Shown here: positions 16,931-26,053 of the stretch, one piece after another
Layout: each line of letters begins with the position of its first letter
Position numbering within the stretch: the first letter of the stretch is position 1
Source of the DNA: an uncultured Hyphomicrobiales bacterium
GTDB taxonomy: Bacteria > Pseudomonadota > Alphaproteobacteria > Rhizobiales > Beijerinckiaceae
Length of the DNA: 38,836 nt
Direction: 5' to 3'
NCBI GenBank assembly: GCA_903900975.1
Contig: CAIUPE010000147.1
Location: forward strand, 1-38,836
Program-made: the position numbers and the translations under genes
The notes under the pieces: model-generated
Databases searched by the model: none
Told to the model about the DNA's origin: nothing
The model's input: only the letters and a program-made list of their open reading frames with translations

Positions 16931-18703
16931 ATGTCCTACCGCGCGCCAGTCTCCGAAATCACCTTCATGGCCAAAGCCTTTGGTCTCACCTCATTGTTCG
17001 AAGACGGGCTTGCGCCAGAACTCGGCGACGATTTGGCCGATGCGGTGTTGGAAGAAGCCGGAAAATTCGCAACTGATCGCATCGCGCCGCTTAACCAGAT
17101 CGGCGACCAGATCGGCGCGCGTTTTAACGAGGGCGTGGTCACAACCCCACAGGGCTGGAAAGAAACCTATACCGATTGGGCGGCTGGCGGTTGGAATGGA
17201 TTGACCGCGCCAGAACACCATGGCGGGCAAGGCCTGCCGCAGCTCCTCCAAACCGCGTGTAGCGAAATGTGGACCTCGGCTTCGATGGCCTTCATGCTCG
17301 GACCAATGCTGACCACCGGTGCCGTCGACGCCTTGGAAGCGCACGGATCCGATGCGCTAAAATCCGTCTATCTCGCCAAACTGGTTGCGGGCGAATGGAT
17401 GGGAACGATGAATTTGACGGAACCGCAAGCGGGCTCCGATGTCGGTGCGCTCAAAACCCGCGCCGAGCGCGCGCCCGATGGCAGCTACCGGATTACGGGG
17501 CAAAAGATCTACATCACCTATGGCGAACATGATCTGACGCCCAACATTATCCATCTCGTCCTCGCCCGCCTGCCCGACGCGCCCGCTGGTACGCGCGGCA
17601 TTTCTCTGTTTCTCGTGCCAAAATTTCTTGTCAATGCCGATGGTACGCTTGGCGACCGTAACGATGTGCGGTGCAGCGGTCTTGAGCACAAACTCGGCAT
17701 TCATGCCTCACCAACCTGCACGATGATTTATGGCGATCAGGGTGGCGCGATTGGCTATCTGATCGGCGAAGAAAACCGCGGGCTCAACTGCATGTTCACC
17801 ATGATGAACAATGCCCGCCTTGGCGTGGGCTTGCAGGGCGTGGCGATTGCCGAACGCGCCTATCAACTTGCACTGGCTTATGCATCGGAACGCAAACAAG
17901 GCCGTGCACTGTCGGATGCGCCCGGCACCATGAGCCCGATCATCGCCCATCCAGATGTCAAACGCATGCTGATGCTGATGCGCAGCCGCACCGATGCCGC
18001 GCGCGCGATCTGCTATATGACGGCCTCAGCCATGGACCGCTCGCATCGCGAGACAGACCCTATAAAGCGCAAAGCGGCGGAAGATCGTGCGGCATTGCTC
18101 ACGCCAATTGCCAAAGCATGGTCCACCGATATCGGAATTGAGGTTGCCTCCTTGGGCATTCAAGTGCACGGCGGCATGGGCTTTATTGAGGGCTCGGGTG
18201 CTGCCCAGCACCTGCGCGATGCGCGGATCGCGGCGATTTATGAGGGCACCAATGGCATTCAAGCAATTGATCTCGTCACCCGCAAATTGCCGCTTTCAAA
18301 CGGCGATACCGTTAAGGCTTTGCTTGTCGAAATGCACGAAACCCTCGAAGCGCTAAAAGCCAGCAACCATCCGGGCTTCGGTGCCAGCACCGAGCGCCTC
18401 TCGGAGGCCTTGGCTGCGTTGGAGCATGCCACGCGCTGGATGGCAGACGCCTTAATAAACCGCCATGAAGAAGCGCTCGCCTCAGCAACGCCTTATCAAA
18501 CGCTTTTCGGTACCACTTTGGGCGGTTTGGCCCTCGTCCGTCTGGCCTTGGTCGATGCGACGACGCCTAAAGTAGAAAAGCGGGTGGCTACAGCCCGCTT
18601 CTTCGCCGAGCAGATTTCCACCGAAGTTCCCTCGCTCGCGCGTACAGTAACCGAGGGTGCATCCGCGCTTTCCGGCATTGATCGCGTTTTACAAGGCTCT
18701 TAA
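16931..18703 (+). CDS. Acyl-CoA dehydrogenase, long form with C-terminal extension (DmdC-like)
   Basis: FAD enzyme of 590 residues that oxidises an acyl-CoA to the 2-enoyl-CoA. It has the extra N-terminal helix (MSYRAPVSEITFMAKAFGL), flavin-contact MNLTEPQAGSDVGALKT, the IYEGTNGIQAIDLVTRKL segment around the catalytic region, and a C-terminal extension found in the subgroup that includes 3-methylmercaptopropionyl-CoA dehydrogenase DmdC. Most members have unknown substrates, so DMSP use is not claimed. GAGG at 16922-16925 precedes ATG 16931; an in-frame start at 16868 is not supported. The SRAP gene starts 9 bases after its stop. Confidence 0.9.
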   Translation: MSYRAPVSEITFMAKAFGLTSLFEDGLAPELGDDLADAVLEEAGKFATDRIAPLNQIGDQIGARFNEGVVTTPQGWKETYTDWAAGGWNGLTAPEHHGGQGLPQLLQTACSEMWTSASMAFMLGPMLTTGAVDALEAHGSDALKSVYLAKLVAGEWMGTMNLTEPQAGSDVGALKTRAERAPDGSYRITGQKIYITYGEHDLTPNIIHLVLARLPDAPAGTRGISLFLVPKFLVNADGTLGDRNDVRCSGLEHKLGIHASPTCTMIYGDQGGAIGYLIGEENRGLNCMFTMMNNARLGVGLQGVAIAERAYQLALAYASERKQGRALSDAPGTMSPIIAHPDVKRMLMLMRSRTDAARAICYMTASAMDRSHRETDPIKRKAAEDRAALLTPIAKAWSTDIGIEVASLGIQVHGGMGFIEGSGAAQHLRDARIAAIYEGTNGIQAIDLVTRKLPLSNGDTVKALLVEMHETLEALKASNHPGFGASTERLSEALAALEHATRWMADALINRHEEALASATPYQTLFGTTLGGLALVRLALVDATTPKVEKRVATARFFAEQISTEVPSLARTVTEGASALSGIDRVLQGS

Positions 18704-18712
18704 GCTCACCCG

Positions 18713-19399
18713 ATGTGCGGACGCTTTGCCCTGAGTGCAACACCGGCTGAAGTGCAGGCGTTGTTCGGCTATGAGGAAACACCTAATTTTCCGCCGCGCG
18801 GCAATATCTCGCCGACGGAGCCGATTGCAGTTATCACGCAGGAAGGCATCAACCGGCATTTCCGTTTGATGCGCTGGGGCTTTTTGCCGGGCTGGTTGAA
18901 AGATCCCGAAGGGTTTCCGGTGCTCTTCAACGCGCGCGGCGAAACCATCGCGTCAAAGCCCACCTTTAAAGCCGCGAGCCGCCATCGCCGCTGCTTGATA
19001 CCCGCTGACGCCTTTTATGAATGGGCGCATGTGAACAAGAAAAAAATACCCTACCGCATCAGCAAGCCCGATCACGGGCTTTTCGCCATGGCCGGAGTGT
19101 GGGAACCCTACGCACACGCCAATGGCTCGGAAATCGACACCACCGCCATCGTTACAACGGACGCCAATGGGCTAGTATCCTCGCTGCATAACCGGATGCC
19201 CGTTATGATTCCGGAAAGCCAATTCGCCATCTGGCTGGAAGCTGAAAAATACCCACTCGACGAGGCGATGAAATTGGTTCGCCCAGCCCCCGATGATCTC
19301 CTGATCATGGAGCCGTTTGATCCGCGCACCGGACCGATCAAGCACGTCGAAGCGCCACCGGAAAAGCCCAAAAAGCCGGAGCAGCAGAGCCTGTTCTAA
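18713..19399 (+). CDS. SRAP-domain abasic-site processing protein (YedK/HMCES type)
   Basis: Binds and covalently traps abasic sites in single-stranded DNA through its N-terminal cysteine after removal of Met1. The 228 residues contain the family catalytic set in the expected order and spacing: C2, N73 in LFNARGE, E103 in ADAFYEW and H159 in LHNRMPV. A lysine- and proline-rich tail covers about 211-225. It follows the acyl-CoA dehydrogenase by 9 bases, so it probably shares its transcript, although a functional link is not evident. Its stop interlocks with that of the D-2-hydroxyacid dehydrogenase on the other strand. Confidence 0.92.
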   Translation: MCGRFALSATPAEVQALFGYEETPNFPPRGNISPTEPIAVITQEGINRHFRLMRWGFLPGWLKDPEGFPVLFNARGETIASKPTFKAASRHRRCLIPADAFYEWAHVNKKKIPYRISKPDHGLFAMAGVWEPYAHANGSEIDTTAIVTTDANGLVSSLHNRMPVMIPESQFAIWLEAEKYPLDEAMKLVRPAPDDLLIMEPFDPRTGPIKHVEAPPEKPKKPEQQSLF

Positions 19400-20820
19400 A
19401 TCACCTTGCCCGGGTTAAGCCGCCCATCAGGATCAAGCGCCGCCTTCAGCTTCCGCATCATATCGAGCCCAACAGGATCTTTGGTCGCAGCCAATTGCGC
19501 GCGCTTAACTTGCCCTATGCCATGCTCGGCAGAAATAGAGCCCTTCATCGCCAAGACATACCGATAAACCATCGCATGCAAGGCGCCCGCATGGGCCTTT
19601 AAATCCGAGCCATCGGTGCCTTCCGGCGATTGAAAATTGAAGTGCAGATTACCGTCGCCCAAATGACCGAAAGGCAACGGCCTTATTCCTTCAATCATGG
19701 TTTGTGCTTCGGCAGAAACTGCGGCAATCAAATCGGCCAGACAATCAAGTGGCACAGAAATATCGTGTTTGACCGAGTAGCCTTCGCGCGTCTGCGCTTC
19801 GGGAAGCGATTCACGCAAGCGCCAGAAATCATCGCGCTGCTCCAAAGAGACCGCAAACACGCCATCCTCGACATAGGCTTTATCGACCGCCTCCATCATA
19901 ACGGCTTGCGCCAAGGCATCGGCCCCATCGGTCGATTGGGAGGAGAACTCAAGCAACACATACCAAGCGTGCTCTTCAAAAATCGGATCACGCGTATTCG
20001 GGATATGCTTCAACACCAGATCAAGGCCAAGCCTCGGAATAAGCTCGAAAGTTGTCAGCGACGTACCTGCTGCGGCTTTGGCAATCTGTAAAAAAGCCAA
20101 AGCGTCATCGGGCGACGCCAAGCCGCAAACGCAGGTTGCGCGCGATTTTGGCGCCGGGAACAGTTTCACCACGGCCGCCGTGACGATGCCGAGCGTGCCT
20201 TCCGAGCCGATAAACATATTCCTGAGGTCGTAACCCGCATTGTCTTTCCGCAGCTTGCCCAGCCCGTTCCAGATGCGCCCATCGGCCAACACCACCTCAA
20301 GCCCCAGCACGAGATCGCGCATATTGCCGTAAGCCAGCACCGCCGTGCCGCCCGCATTGGTGCCAATCACGCCGCCAATCGTCGCAGTGCCTTCAGACGC
20401 CAGCGAGAGCGGAAAAAGTCGATCCGCTGTTTCGGCCGCCTGTTGAACGGCGGCAAGGGTGACGCCCGCCTCAACCACCATCACATCTGAACGGGGATCC
20501 ACTTCCCTTATGGTGTTCATGCGCGCGAGCGATAAAATGATTTCATCGCCCCGACCGAGCGGCACACTACCACCCACTAATCCGGTATTGCCGCCCTGCG
20601 GCACAATCGCCAAACCATGTTGGGCTACAAACTGCACAACGGACGAAACTTCAGCCGTCGAACCCGGCCTCACAACGCAAAGCGCTGAGCCGGTAAACCG
20701 CTTGCGCCAATCCGTCAGATAGGGCGACATCTCGTCTGCCCGATCCAACACATGGGCGTCACCCATCAGGCCACGCAATCCCAAAATAACCGCGTCTGCT
20801 GGCGCGTGGTTTTCCGTCAT
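19396..20820 (-). CDS. FAD-linked D-2-hydroxyacid dehydrogenase (D-2-hydroxyglutarate / D-lactate type)
   Basis: Vanillyl-alcohol-oxidase-fold flavoprotein of 474 residues. The PCMH FAD-binding domain (about 45-225) shows PQGGNTGLVGGSVP and IGGVIGTNAGG; the C-terminal oxidase domain has FGHLGDGNLHFN and SAEHGIGQVKR. Overall similarity is to D-2-hydroxyglutarate dehydrogenase, which removes the by-product of serine synthesis, but D-lactate or glycolate subunit roles are possible. Starts 4 bases after the rlmD-like stop, so it is likely the last gene of that operon. Confidence 0.88.
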   Translation of the reverse strand: MTENHAPADAVILGLRGLMGDAHVLDRADEMSPYLTDWRKRFTGSALCVVRPGSTAEVSSVVQFVAQHGLAIVPQGGNTGLVGGSVPLGRGDEIILSLARMNTIREVDPRSDVMVVEAGVTLAAVQQAAETADRLFPLSLASEGTATIGGVIGTNAGGTAVLAYGNMRDLVLGLEVVLADGRIWNGLGKLRKDNAGYDLRNMFIGSEGTLGIVTAAVVKLFPAPKSRATCVCGLASPDDALAFLQIAKAAAGTSLTTFELIPRLGLDLVLKHIPNTRDPIFEEHAWYVLLEFSSQSTDGADALAQAVMMEAVDKAYVEDGVFAVSLEQRDDFWRLRESLPEAQTREGYSVKHDISVPLDCLADLIAAVSAEAQTMIEGIRPLPFGHLGDGNLHFNFQSPEGTDGSDLKAHAGALHAMVYRYVLAMKGSISAEHGIGQVKRAQLAATKDPVGLDMMRKLKAALDPDGRLNPGKVI

Positions 20821-20824
20821 CGGT

Positions 20825-22093
20825 TTATCCCAGTAATTTCCTTGGACGCTTTAGGGAGGAGGCCGCACGCTCGAACACACCAACCAACTCAATATGCGAC
20901 GAATGCCGAAACTGGTCCACCGGCGTTATCGATTTCAAGGTAAACCCGCCGCGCACCAGAATTTCCGCATCGCGTGCAAACGTGCCTAAATGGCACGACA
21001 CCGACACAACCAGCGGAACCTTGGAAGCAGCAAGCGCGCGCATTTGCGCCTCAGCACCGCCGCGTGGCGGATCCAGCACAACGGCGTCAAATTTATTGAG
21101 TTCAGGAGCCAAAAGCGGGCGGCGATAAAGATCACGGGGCTCGACGGTCAATGGCTTCAAGCCTTGCGTTTCACGGATCGCGCGCTGCAACGCGTTGACC
21201 GCTGGCAGATTGGATTCAACCGCATGAACCGCGCTTTTCTCAGCAATCCTGAGCGCAAACGTGCCAATGCCAGAGAAGAAGTCAACCACGCGTGCCGATT
21301 TGCCCAAGGCCTTGGTGACAAGCCCCGCCAAAGTCTCTTCGCCGCTTTGGGTGGCTTGCAAAAAACCACCGGGTGGCAAAATCACGCGCGCGCGGCCAAT
21401 GGCAATCTCCGCGCTACGCCGCTCGACAATCACATCGCCATGCATCGACAAGCGGGCAAGATCATAAAACTCGGCATCCAGCGACAGTGTGCGGCGAAGC
21501 TGCGATCCCGCAGGACCATGCCCTCGCAAATCCACATCTAATCCGCCAAGCGTCTCGGTAATCGCAATATCGAGCGGCTTGCCGGATTCAGCCAAGCGAA
21601 CCGCCAAGGGCTGCGCAATTTCGGCAGCGCGCGACAGGCCCGGCGATAAAAGGGGGCAAGCATCAATCGGCACCAGATCATGCGAGCGGGCCTTCATAAA
21701 GCCGACATCGACCCCGTTTTCCGAGCGCCGCGCATGGAACGTCACGCGCCTCCGGCCCAAACCATGCGCCGGAACGATCGGCAATACGAGATCGCCCGCC
21801 TTCAACGGCGCCATCGCCTCGACAACCAAACCACGTTTCCAGTCGGAATAGGTCGCCTCGTCCGCTTCCTGCATCAAACAGCCGCCACAGGTGCCAAACA
21901 ATTTACAAAAGGGCGCAATCCGATGCGAAGATGCCGTCTCGACGCTGACAATTTCGGGCTCTCCATAGGCCGTATCGACCAGCACCCGATCACCGGGTAT
22001 CGCGCGCGGAACATAGACAGGCCCATTCGGCCCTTCGGCTACGCCATCGCCTTTGGCACCTAAACGGACAATATCAAGGCTTAATTGGGTCAA
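20825..22093 (-). CDS. TrmA/RlmD-family rRNA or tRNA (uracil-5) methyltransferase
   Basis: RNA m5U methyltransferase of 422 residues. An N-terminal TRAM domain (about 5-58) is followed by an iron-sulphur cysteine set, C63, C69 and C72 in FCKLFGTCGGC with a fourth in IDACPLL; then a SAM-binding fold with VVDFFSGIGTFAL, LDPPRGG and the catalytic cysteine in VSCHLGTFARD. The cluster points to RlmD or a related enzyme. It overlaps tlyA by 4 bases, so two RNA methyltransferases are translated together. The exact target uridine is not known. Confidence 0.88.
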   Translation of the reverse strand: MTQLSLDIVRLGAKGDGVAEGPNGPVYVPRAIPGDRVLVDTAYGEPEIVSVETASSHRIAPFCKLFGTCGGCLMQEADEATYSDWKRGLVVEAMAPLKAGDLVLPIVPAHGLGRRRVTFHARRSENGVDVGFMKARSHDLVPIDACPLLSPGLSRAAEIAQPLAVRLAESGKPLDIAITETLGGLDVDLRGHGPAGSQLRRTLSLDAEFYDLARLSMHGDVIVERRSAEIAIGRARVILPPGGFLQATQSGEETLAGLVTKALGKSARVVDFFSGIGTFALRIAEKSAVHAVESNLPAVNALQRAIRETQGLKPLTVEPRDLYRRPLLAPELNKFDAVVLDPPRGGAEAQMRALAASKVPLVVSVSCHLGTFARDAEILVRGGFTLKSITPVDQFRHSSHIELVGVFERAASSLKRPRKLLG

Positions 22094-22824
22094 CCGATCT
22101 TCTCCGCTGCGATCAAAAATTCAACATTACCGTCGCCACCCTCAATGGGTGAAGGCATGATGCCGAAACTCCGCCAGCCCAGTGAGACAATCAACGCCTC
22201 AATCCTGACCACCGCTTCGTCGCGCGCTACATCGTCTTTCACCAGACCTTTTTTGAGAAAGGCTCGGCCTACTTCAAATTGAGGCTTGATCAACGCCACA
22301 AGCGTTGCACCCATGGGAGCCAGCCCTAACACAGGCGGCAGCACAAGCGTTAAAGAGATAAAGCTGACATCAAACACAATGAGGCTCGGCGGCTCGGCTA
22401 AATCGCTCGCCGTCAATGTGCGTGCGTCAAAGCCTTCCAACAGCGTAATCCGGCGGTTGCCCTCAAGCTTCTCATGAAATTGCGCATGTCCGACATCAAT
22501 GGCTACCACATGCCGCGCGCCGCGCTTCAATAATACATCGGTAAAGCCGCCAGTGGAGGCGCCAATATCAAGGCAAAAGCGGTCTGCCGGGTGGATATCA
22601 AAATGGTCCAGCGCCGCAGCAAGCTTCACCCCGCCACGCGATACCCAAGGGTGCTCGGCCCCCGCTACAATCTTGGCATTCGACAGAACCGTCGACGAGG
22701 CTTTGGCGACCACCGCGCCATCCGCCGTCACAAGTCCCGCCGCAATCGCCGATTGGGCGCGCGCGCGGCTTTCGTAAAAGCCACGTTCAACAAGCAGGAG
22801 ATCGGCGCGAATGCGTGAAACCAT
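22090..22824 (-). CDS. tlyA: TlyA-family RNA methyltransferase (hemolysin A homologue)
   Basis: A 244-residue protein with an N-terminal S4 RNA-binding domain (RADLLLVERGFYESRARAQ) and a C-terminal FtsJ-like SAM-dependent methyltransferase: LDIGASTGGFTDVLL (84-98), then the D-K-E type residues in VFDVSFIS and LIKPQFEVG. The family 2'-O-methylates rRNA cytidines. It is usually encoded next to xseB and dxs in alphaproteobacteria; here xseB is upstream with a pirin gene between, and no dxs is present in the window. The start ATG lies 45 bases after the pirin stop. Confidence 0.9.
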   Translation of the reverse strand: MVSRIRADLLLVERGFYESRARAQSAIAAGLVTADGAVVAKASSTVLSNAKIVAGAEHPWVSRGGVKLAAALDHFDIHPADRFCLDIGASTGGFTDVLLKRGARHVVAIDVGHAQFHEKLEGNRRITLLEGFDARTLTASDLAEPPSLIVFDVSFISLTLVLPPVLGLAPMGATLVALIKPQFEVGRAFLKKGLVKDDVARDEAVVRIEALIVSLGWRSFGIMPSPIEGGDGNVEFLIAAEKIG

Positions 22825-22869
22825 AGCCGGGGTTAAAGCAATTCCCGGCGCTTAAGTCCAATCGACACT

Positions 22870-23784
22870 TTAATCCGGCAGCGGAATAAACTCATCTTCG
22901 CCCGGCACCGTGTCAAAACGGCCCGACTTCCACTCCGCTTTGGCCTGCTCGATGCGCTCTTTGCGGGAGGATACAAAGTTCCACCAGATATGGCGCGGCC
23001 CATCCATCGGCTCGCCACCCAAGAGCATCAAGCGGGCATTGGAAAGCGCCAGCACCGAGATCCGATCCCCCGGCTTGAACACCAGCAATTGACCGGCACC
23101 GAATGTATCGCCCGCAATATCAATCTCGCCTGACACGACATAAATCGCGCGCTCGTCATGGGTCGGGTCAAGCGGCAACACCGCGCCCGGCGCCAAAACG
23201 GCCTCGGCGTAGAATACATCCCACGGGAAGGGCACGGGCGAGGTTTCGCCATAAAGCGAACCCATAATTAACCTGACGCGCTTCCCCTCACCCGTTATCC
23301 GCGGCAGGTCAGCCTCGGCAAAATGGGAGAAGTCCGGCATGGCTTCTTCATGGGAGGCCGGCAAAGCGGCCCAGGTTTGAATGCCAAACAGTTTTGGGGC
23401 TTTCACCCGCTCTTCCGGCGCCGTCCGCTCCGAATGAACAATGCCGCGCCCCGCCGTCATCACATTAACCGCGCCCGGACGAATCGGCTGCACCACGCCC
23501 AACGAGTCGCGATGCATGATTTCGCCATCAAACAGATAGGTCACGGTAGAAAGGCCAATATGCGGATGCGGCCGGACATCAAGCCCTTGGCCGAGCAGAA
23601 ACTCGGCGGGTCCCATTTGATCAAAAAAGATAAACGGACCAACCATCTGCTTGCGTGCCGAAGGCAGCGCGCGGCGAACCGAAAATCCACCCAGATCACG
23701 CGCACGCGGCACGATCACGGTTTCAATCGCGTCACAGCTCCAGGCATTTCCAGCAATCGGGTCGTCATGATCGGGTGCGGACAT
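22870..23784 (-). CDS. Pirin-family protein
   Basis: Bicupin iron protein of 304 residues. The N-terminal cupin shows the metal-site blocks [26 protein letters not shown] (about 74-99) and GRGIVHSER (117-125), the C-terminal cupin spans about 175-285. Pirins are variably quercetinases or redox-linked regulators; no specific role can be assigned. ATG 23784 has AGGAG at 23791-23795 on the minus strand and is preferred over an in-frame start at 23835. It lies between xseB and tlyA, a slot often filled by dxs. Confidence 0.88.
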   Translation of the reverse strand: MSAPDHDDPIAGNAWSCDAIETVIVPRARDLGGFSVRRALPSARKQMVGPFIFFDQMGPAEFLLGQGLDVRPHPHIGLSTVTYLFDGEIMHRDSLGVVQPIRPGAVNVMTAGRGIVHSERTAPEERVKAPKLFGIQTWAALPASHEEAMPDFSHFAEADLPRITGEGKRVRLIMGSLYGETSPVPFPWDVFYAEAVLAPGAVLPLDPTHDERAIYVVSGEIDIAGDTFGAGQLLVFKPGDRISVLALSNARLMLLGGEPMDGPRHIWWNFVSSRKERIEQAKAEWKSGRFDTVPGEDEFIPLPD

Positions 23785-23868
23785 CGTCGTCTCCTTGGTT
23801 GAGACATATCTCGCTTTCCTTGCACCCGCCTTCAAGGGGCAGGATGCAAGAGGCCGCTTGCGCGGATG

Positions 23869-24120
23869 CTACTCATTGTCGAGCGGCAGCGTTCCCGTTG
23901 GCTTACCTTGTGCGTCGAGCGCAATTTTTTCGATCCGCGCTTCTGCCTTTTTCAAAAGCACCTCGCATTGCGCGCGTAACGCATCGCCGCGAGCATAAAG
24001 CGCAATCGAATCTTCCAAAGGCACATCGCCCTTCTCCAATCGTCCGACAATGGTTTCAAGCTCGGCCAGCGCTTTTTCAAACGGCAAAGCGGCGATATCG
24101 GCGGGAATGGACTGCGTCAC
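23869..24120 (-). CDS. xseB: Exodeoxyribonuclease VII small subunit XseB
   Basis: Small subunit of 83 residues of exonuclease VII, which degrades single-stranded DNA. Family marks FEKALAELETIVGRLEKGDVPLEDSIALYARG cover about 14-45 in the helical hairpin, followed by a charged tail. The large subunit gene xseA is not in the window. It is probably cotranscribed with the pirin gene 84 bases downstream. Confidence 0.9.
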   Translation of the reverse strand: MTQSIPADIAALPFEKALAELETIVGRLEKGDVPLEDSIALYARGDALRAQCEVLLKKAEARIEKIALDAQGKPTGTLPLDNE

Positions 24121-24185
24121 GGGACTGATTCTCTCATATTTGGATGAGGCTGATTATCGGCCAGCCTTAACGGCCTTGCAACCCG

Positions 24186-24647
24186 CTAAACAGGCAACGC
24201 CGTTGTGCGCTTGACGGTTCGAAGCGCCAAGGTCGATTGAACCCGCACCACACCCGGCAAGCGCGTGACAATATTGCGGTGTATCCGCTCAAAATCGGCC
24301 GTATCAGCGTAAACCACCCTAAGAAGATAATCCGCCGTGCCCGCAAGCAAATAGCATTCGAGAATTTCGGGATGGTCGCCAACCGCCACCTCAAATTCAT
24401 CCAGGCTGTTGCGCCCCTGTTGGTCGAGCGTCACGAATACGAAGGCGGTGCCGGAAAGTCCCGCCGCCTTCTCGTCCAACAGCATCACCGTGCCACGCAC
24501 AAGCCCGCGCTCATGCAGCATGTTCACGCGCCTGAGGCAGGCCGATTGCGATAAATTGACCTGCTCCGCCAATTCCGCATTGGTGATACCCGCATTGAAC
24601 TGAAGCAGCCGGAGGATCGCACGATCACGCGCATCGAGTTCAATCAT
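24186..24647 (-). CDS. Lrp/AsnC-family transcriptional regulator
   Basis: A 153-residue feast/famine regulator. N-terminal HTH (LDARDRAILRLLQFNAGITNAELAEQVNLSQSACLRRVNML, about 4-45) and C-terminal RAM ligand domain (about 66-145). It is transcribed divergently from alanine dehydrogenase, 135 bases away. This matches the Lrp-type AldR/Ald pairs in which alanine switches on its own catabolism. The ATTAT-TCC-ATAAT dyad lies directly before its start. Confidence 0.9.
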   Translation of the reverse strand: MIELDARDRAILRLLQFNAGITNAELAEQVNLSQSACLRRVNMLHERGLVRGTVMLLDEKAAGLSGTAFVFVTLDQQGRNSLDEFEVAVGDHPEILECYLLAGTADYLLRVVYADTADFERIHRNIVTRLPGVVRVQSTLALRTVKRTTALPV

Positions 24648-24653
24648 TCGCAG

Positions 24654-24666
24654 ATTATTCCATAAT
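24654..24666. promoter_or_regulatory. Candidate Lrp-type operator in the lrp-ald promoter region
   Basis: ATTAT-TCC-ATAAT is a perfect short dyad 6 bases from the regulator start; an AT-rich second half-site-like stretch, CATATTCATCGCATAAT, follows at 24671-24687. Lrp-family proteins bind arrays of such degenerate AT-rich sites. Probably shared control of the divergent genes; not demonstrated. Confidence 0.4.
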
Positions 24667-24782
24667 TTAGCATATTCATCGCATAATCTTCTAAAACACT
24701 ACCGTGTTTATACCATCTTTCGCAAGCGCCTTCATCGAGAGTGGGGCATCCTGATGTTCTCAATCACACTTGGGAGGGTGTT

Positions 24783-25901
24783 ATGCTTATTGGCGTTCCA
24801 AAAGAAATTAAGAACAACGAATTCCGCGTTGGCCTCGTGCCTTCATCGGTCGCTGAATTGGCCCATCATGGCCATCAGATTATCGTCGAAGCCGGTGCAG
24901 GCTTGGGCGCAGGTGCAACGGATGCCGATTATGTCGCAGCAGGCGCAACGCTGGTTGCCACCGCCGACGAGATTTTTGCCCGCGCCGATATGGTCGTTAA
25001 AGTCAAAGAACCGCTCGCCTCCGAGCGCAAGAAGCTGCGCAAGGGTCAGGTTCTCTTCACCTATCTCCATTTGGCACCAGACCCCGAGCAAACCAAAGAC
25101 CTTCTCGCATCCGGTGCAACCTGCATCGCCTATGAAACCGTCACTTCTGCCACTGGCGGACTGCCGCTTCTGACCCCGATGTCGGAAGTTGCCGGTCGTC
25201 TCGCGCCACAAGTTGGCGCCCATTGCCTCGAGAAGGCGCAAGGCGGCATGGGCGTACTGATCAGCGGCGTCCCCGGCGTGCCTGCGGCCAATGTTGTCAT
25301 TCTCGGCGGCGGCGTATCGGGCACCCACGCAGCCACCATCGCGGTCGGCATGGGCGCGAATGTCACGGTTGTGGATCGTTCAGCCGATGTGCTGCGCCGG
25401 ATTTCGGCGCAGTTCAACGGTGCCGTGCGTACCGTGTTCTCGACACGTAACGCCGTCAATGAACTCGTCACCACCGCCGACATGGTCATCGGTTGCGTCC
25501 TGATTCCGGGTGCGGAAGCTCCCAAACTGATCACACGCGCGATGCTAAAAACCATGAAACCGGGCTCGGTGATCGTCGACGTCGCCATTGATCAGGGCGG
25601 TTGCTGCGAAACATCGAAAGCCACCACCCATGCCGAGCCAACCTATGTGGTTGACGGCGTGATCCATTATTGCGTTGCCAACATGCCGGGAGCCGTAGCG
25701 CGCACCTCGACCTTCGCGCTCAACAACAGCACACTGCCCTTCGCTCTCGCTTTGGCTAATAAGGGCTGGAAGCAGGCGCTTATCGATGACAAGCATCTGA
25801 GAAACGGCCTCAACGTGCATGATGGCAAGCTGACCTATAAGGCCGTCGCCGATGTGCAGGACTTGGCTTACACCAGTGCCGAGAGCCTATTGGGGCTTTA
25901 A
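24783..25901 (+). CDS. ald: Alanine dehydrogenase
   Basis: NAD-dependent, reversible oxidative deamination of L-alanine to pyruvate and ammonia; cytosolic hexamer in the family. From ATG 24783 it has 372 residues and opens MLIGVPKEIKNNEFRVGLVP. Catalytic residues fall at the family positions: K75 in VVKVKEPL and H96 in FTYLHLA; the Rossmann loop is VILGGGVSGTHAA near 172-184. The start at 24783 has a strong GGGAGG at 24772-24777 and is preferred over ATG 24741. A rho-independent terminator follows, so it is a single-gene unit controlled by the divergent Lrp-type gene. Confidence 0.95.
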   Translation: MLIGVPKEIKNNEFRVGLVPSSVAELAHHGHQIIVEAGAGLGAGATDADYVAAGATLVATADEIFARADMVVKVKEPLASERKKLRKGQVLFTYLHLAPDPEQTKDLLASGATCIAYETVTSATGGLPLLTPMSEVAGRLAPQVGAHCLEKAQGGMGVLISGVPGVPAANVVILGGGVSGTHAATIAVGMGANVTVVDRSADVLRRISAQFNGAVRTVFSTRNAVNELVTTADMVIGCVLIPGAEAPKLITRAMLKTMKPGSVIVDVAIDQGGCCETSKATTHAEPTYVVDGVIHYCVANMPGAVARTSTFALNNSTLPFALALANKGWKQALIDDKHLRNGLNVHDGKLTYKAVADVQDLAYTSAESLLGL

Positions 25902-25933
25902 AAAAAGCTGGGTTAGCGCTTTAAAAAGAGTTG

Positions 25934-25969
25934 ATACCCCTTCCAATTTGGAGGGGGTATTTTTCTTTT
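25934..25969 (+). terminator. Rho-independent terminator after ald
   Basis: Stem ATACCCCTTCCA (25934-25945) with TGGAGGGGGTAT (25949-25960), a single T-G wobble, a 3-base ATT loop, and a following T-rich run TTTTCTTTT. It closes the ald transcript 33 bases after the stop and separates it from the toxin-antitoxin promoter. This is the clearest intrinsic terminator in the window. Confidence 0.85.
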
Positions 25970-26008
25970 AATTCCTATAGCGATAACAGAAATCAGCCAT
26001 TGTTTGCA

Positions 26009-26029
26009 TATACGGCAAATTGCCGTATA
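26009..26029. promoter_or_regulatory. Palindromic operator of the toxin-antitoxin operon
   Basis: A perfect 10-bp inverted repeat, TATACGGCAA / TTGCCGTATA, around a single A, 25 bases before the antitoxin ATG. It covers the likely promoter (a TATAAA overlaps its right edge at 26026-26031). Ribbon-helix-helix antitoxins of the DUF1778/TacA type bind such palindromes, so this is the probable autorepression site. Confidence 0.7.
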
Positions 26030-26053
26030 AATTGCTCCATTCAGGAGTTGCCG

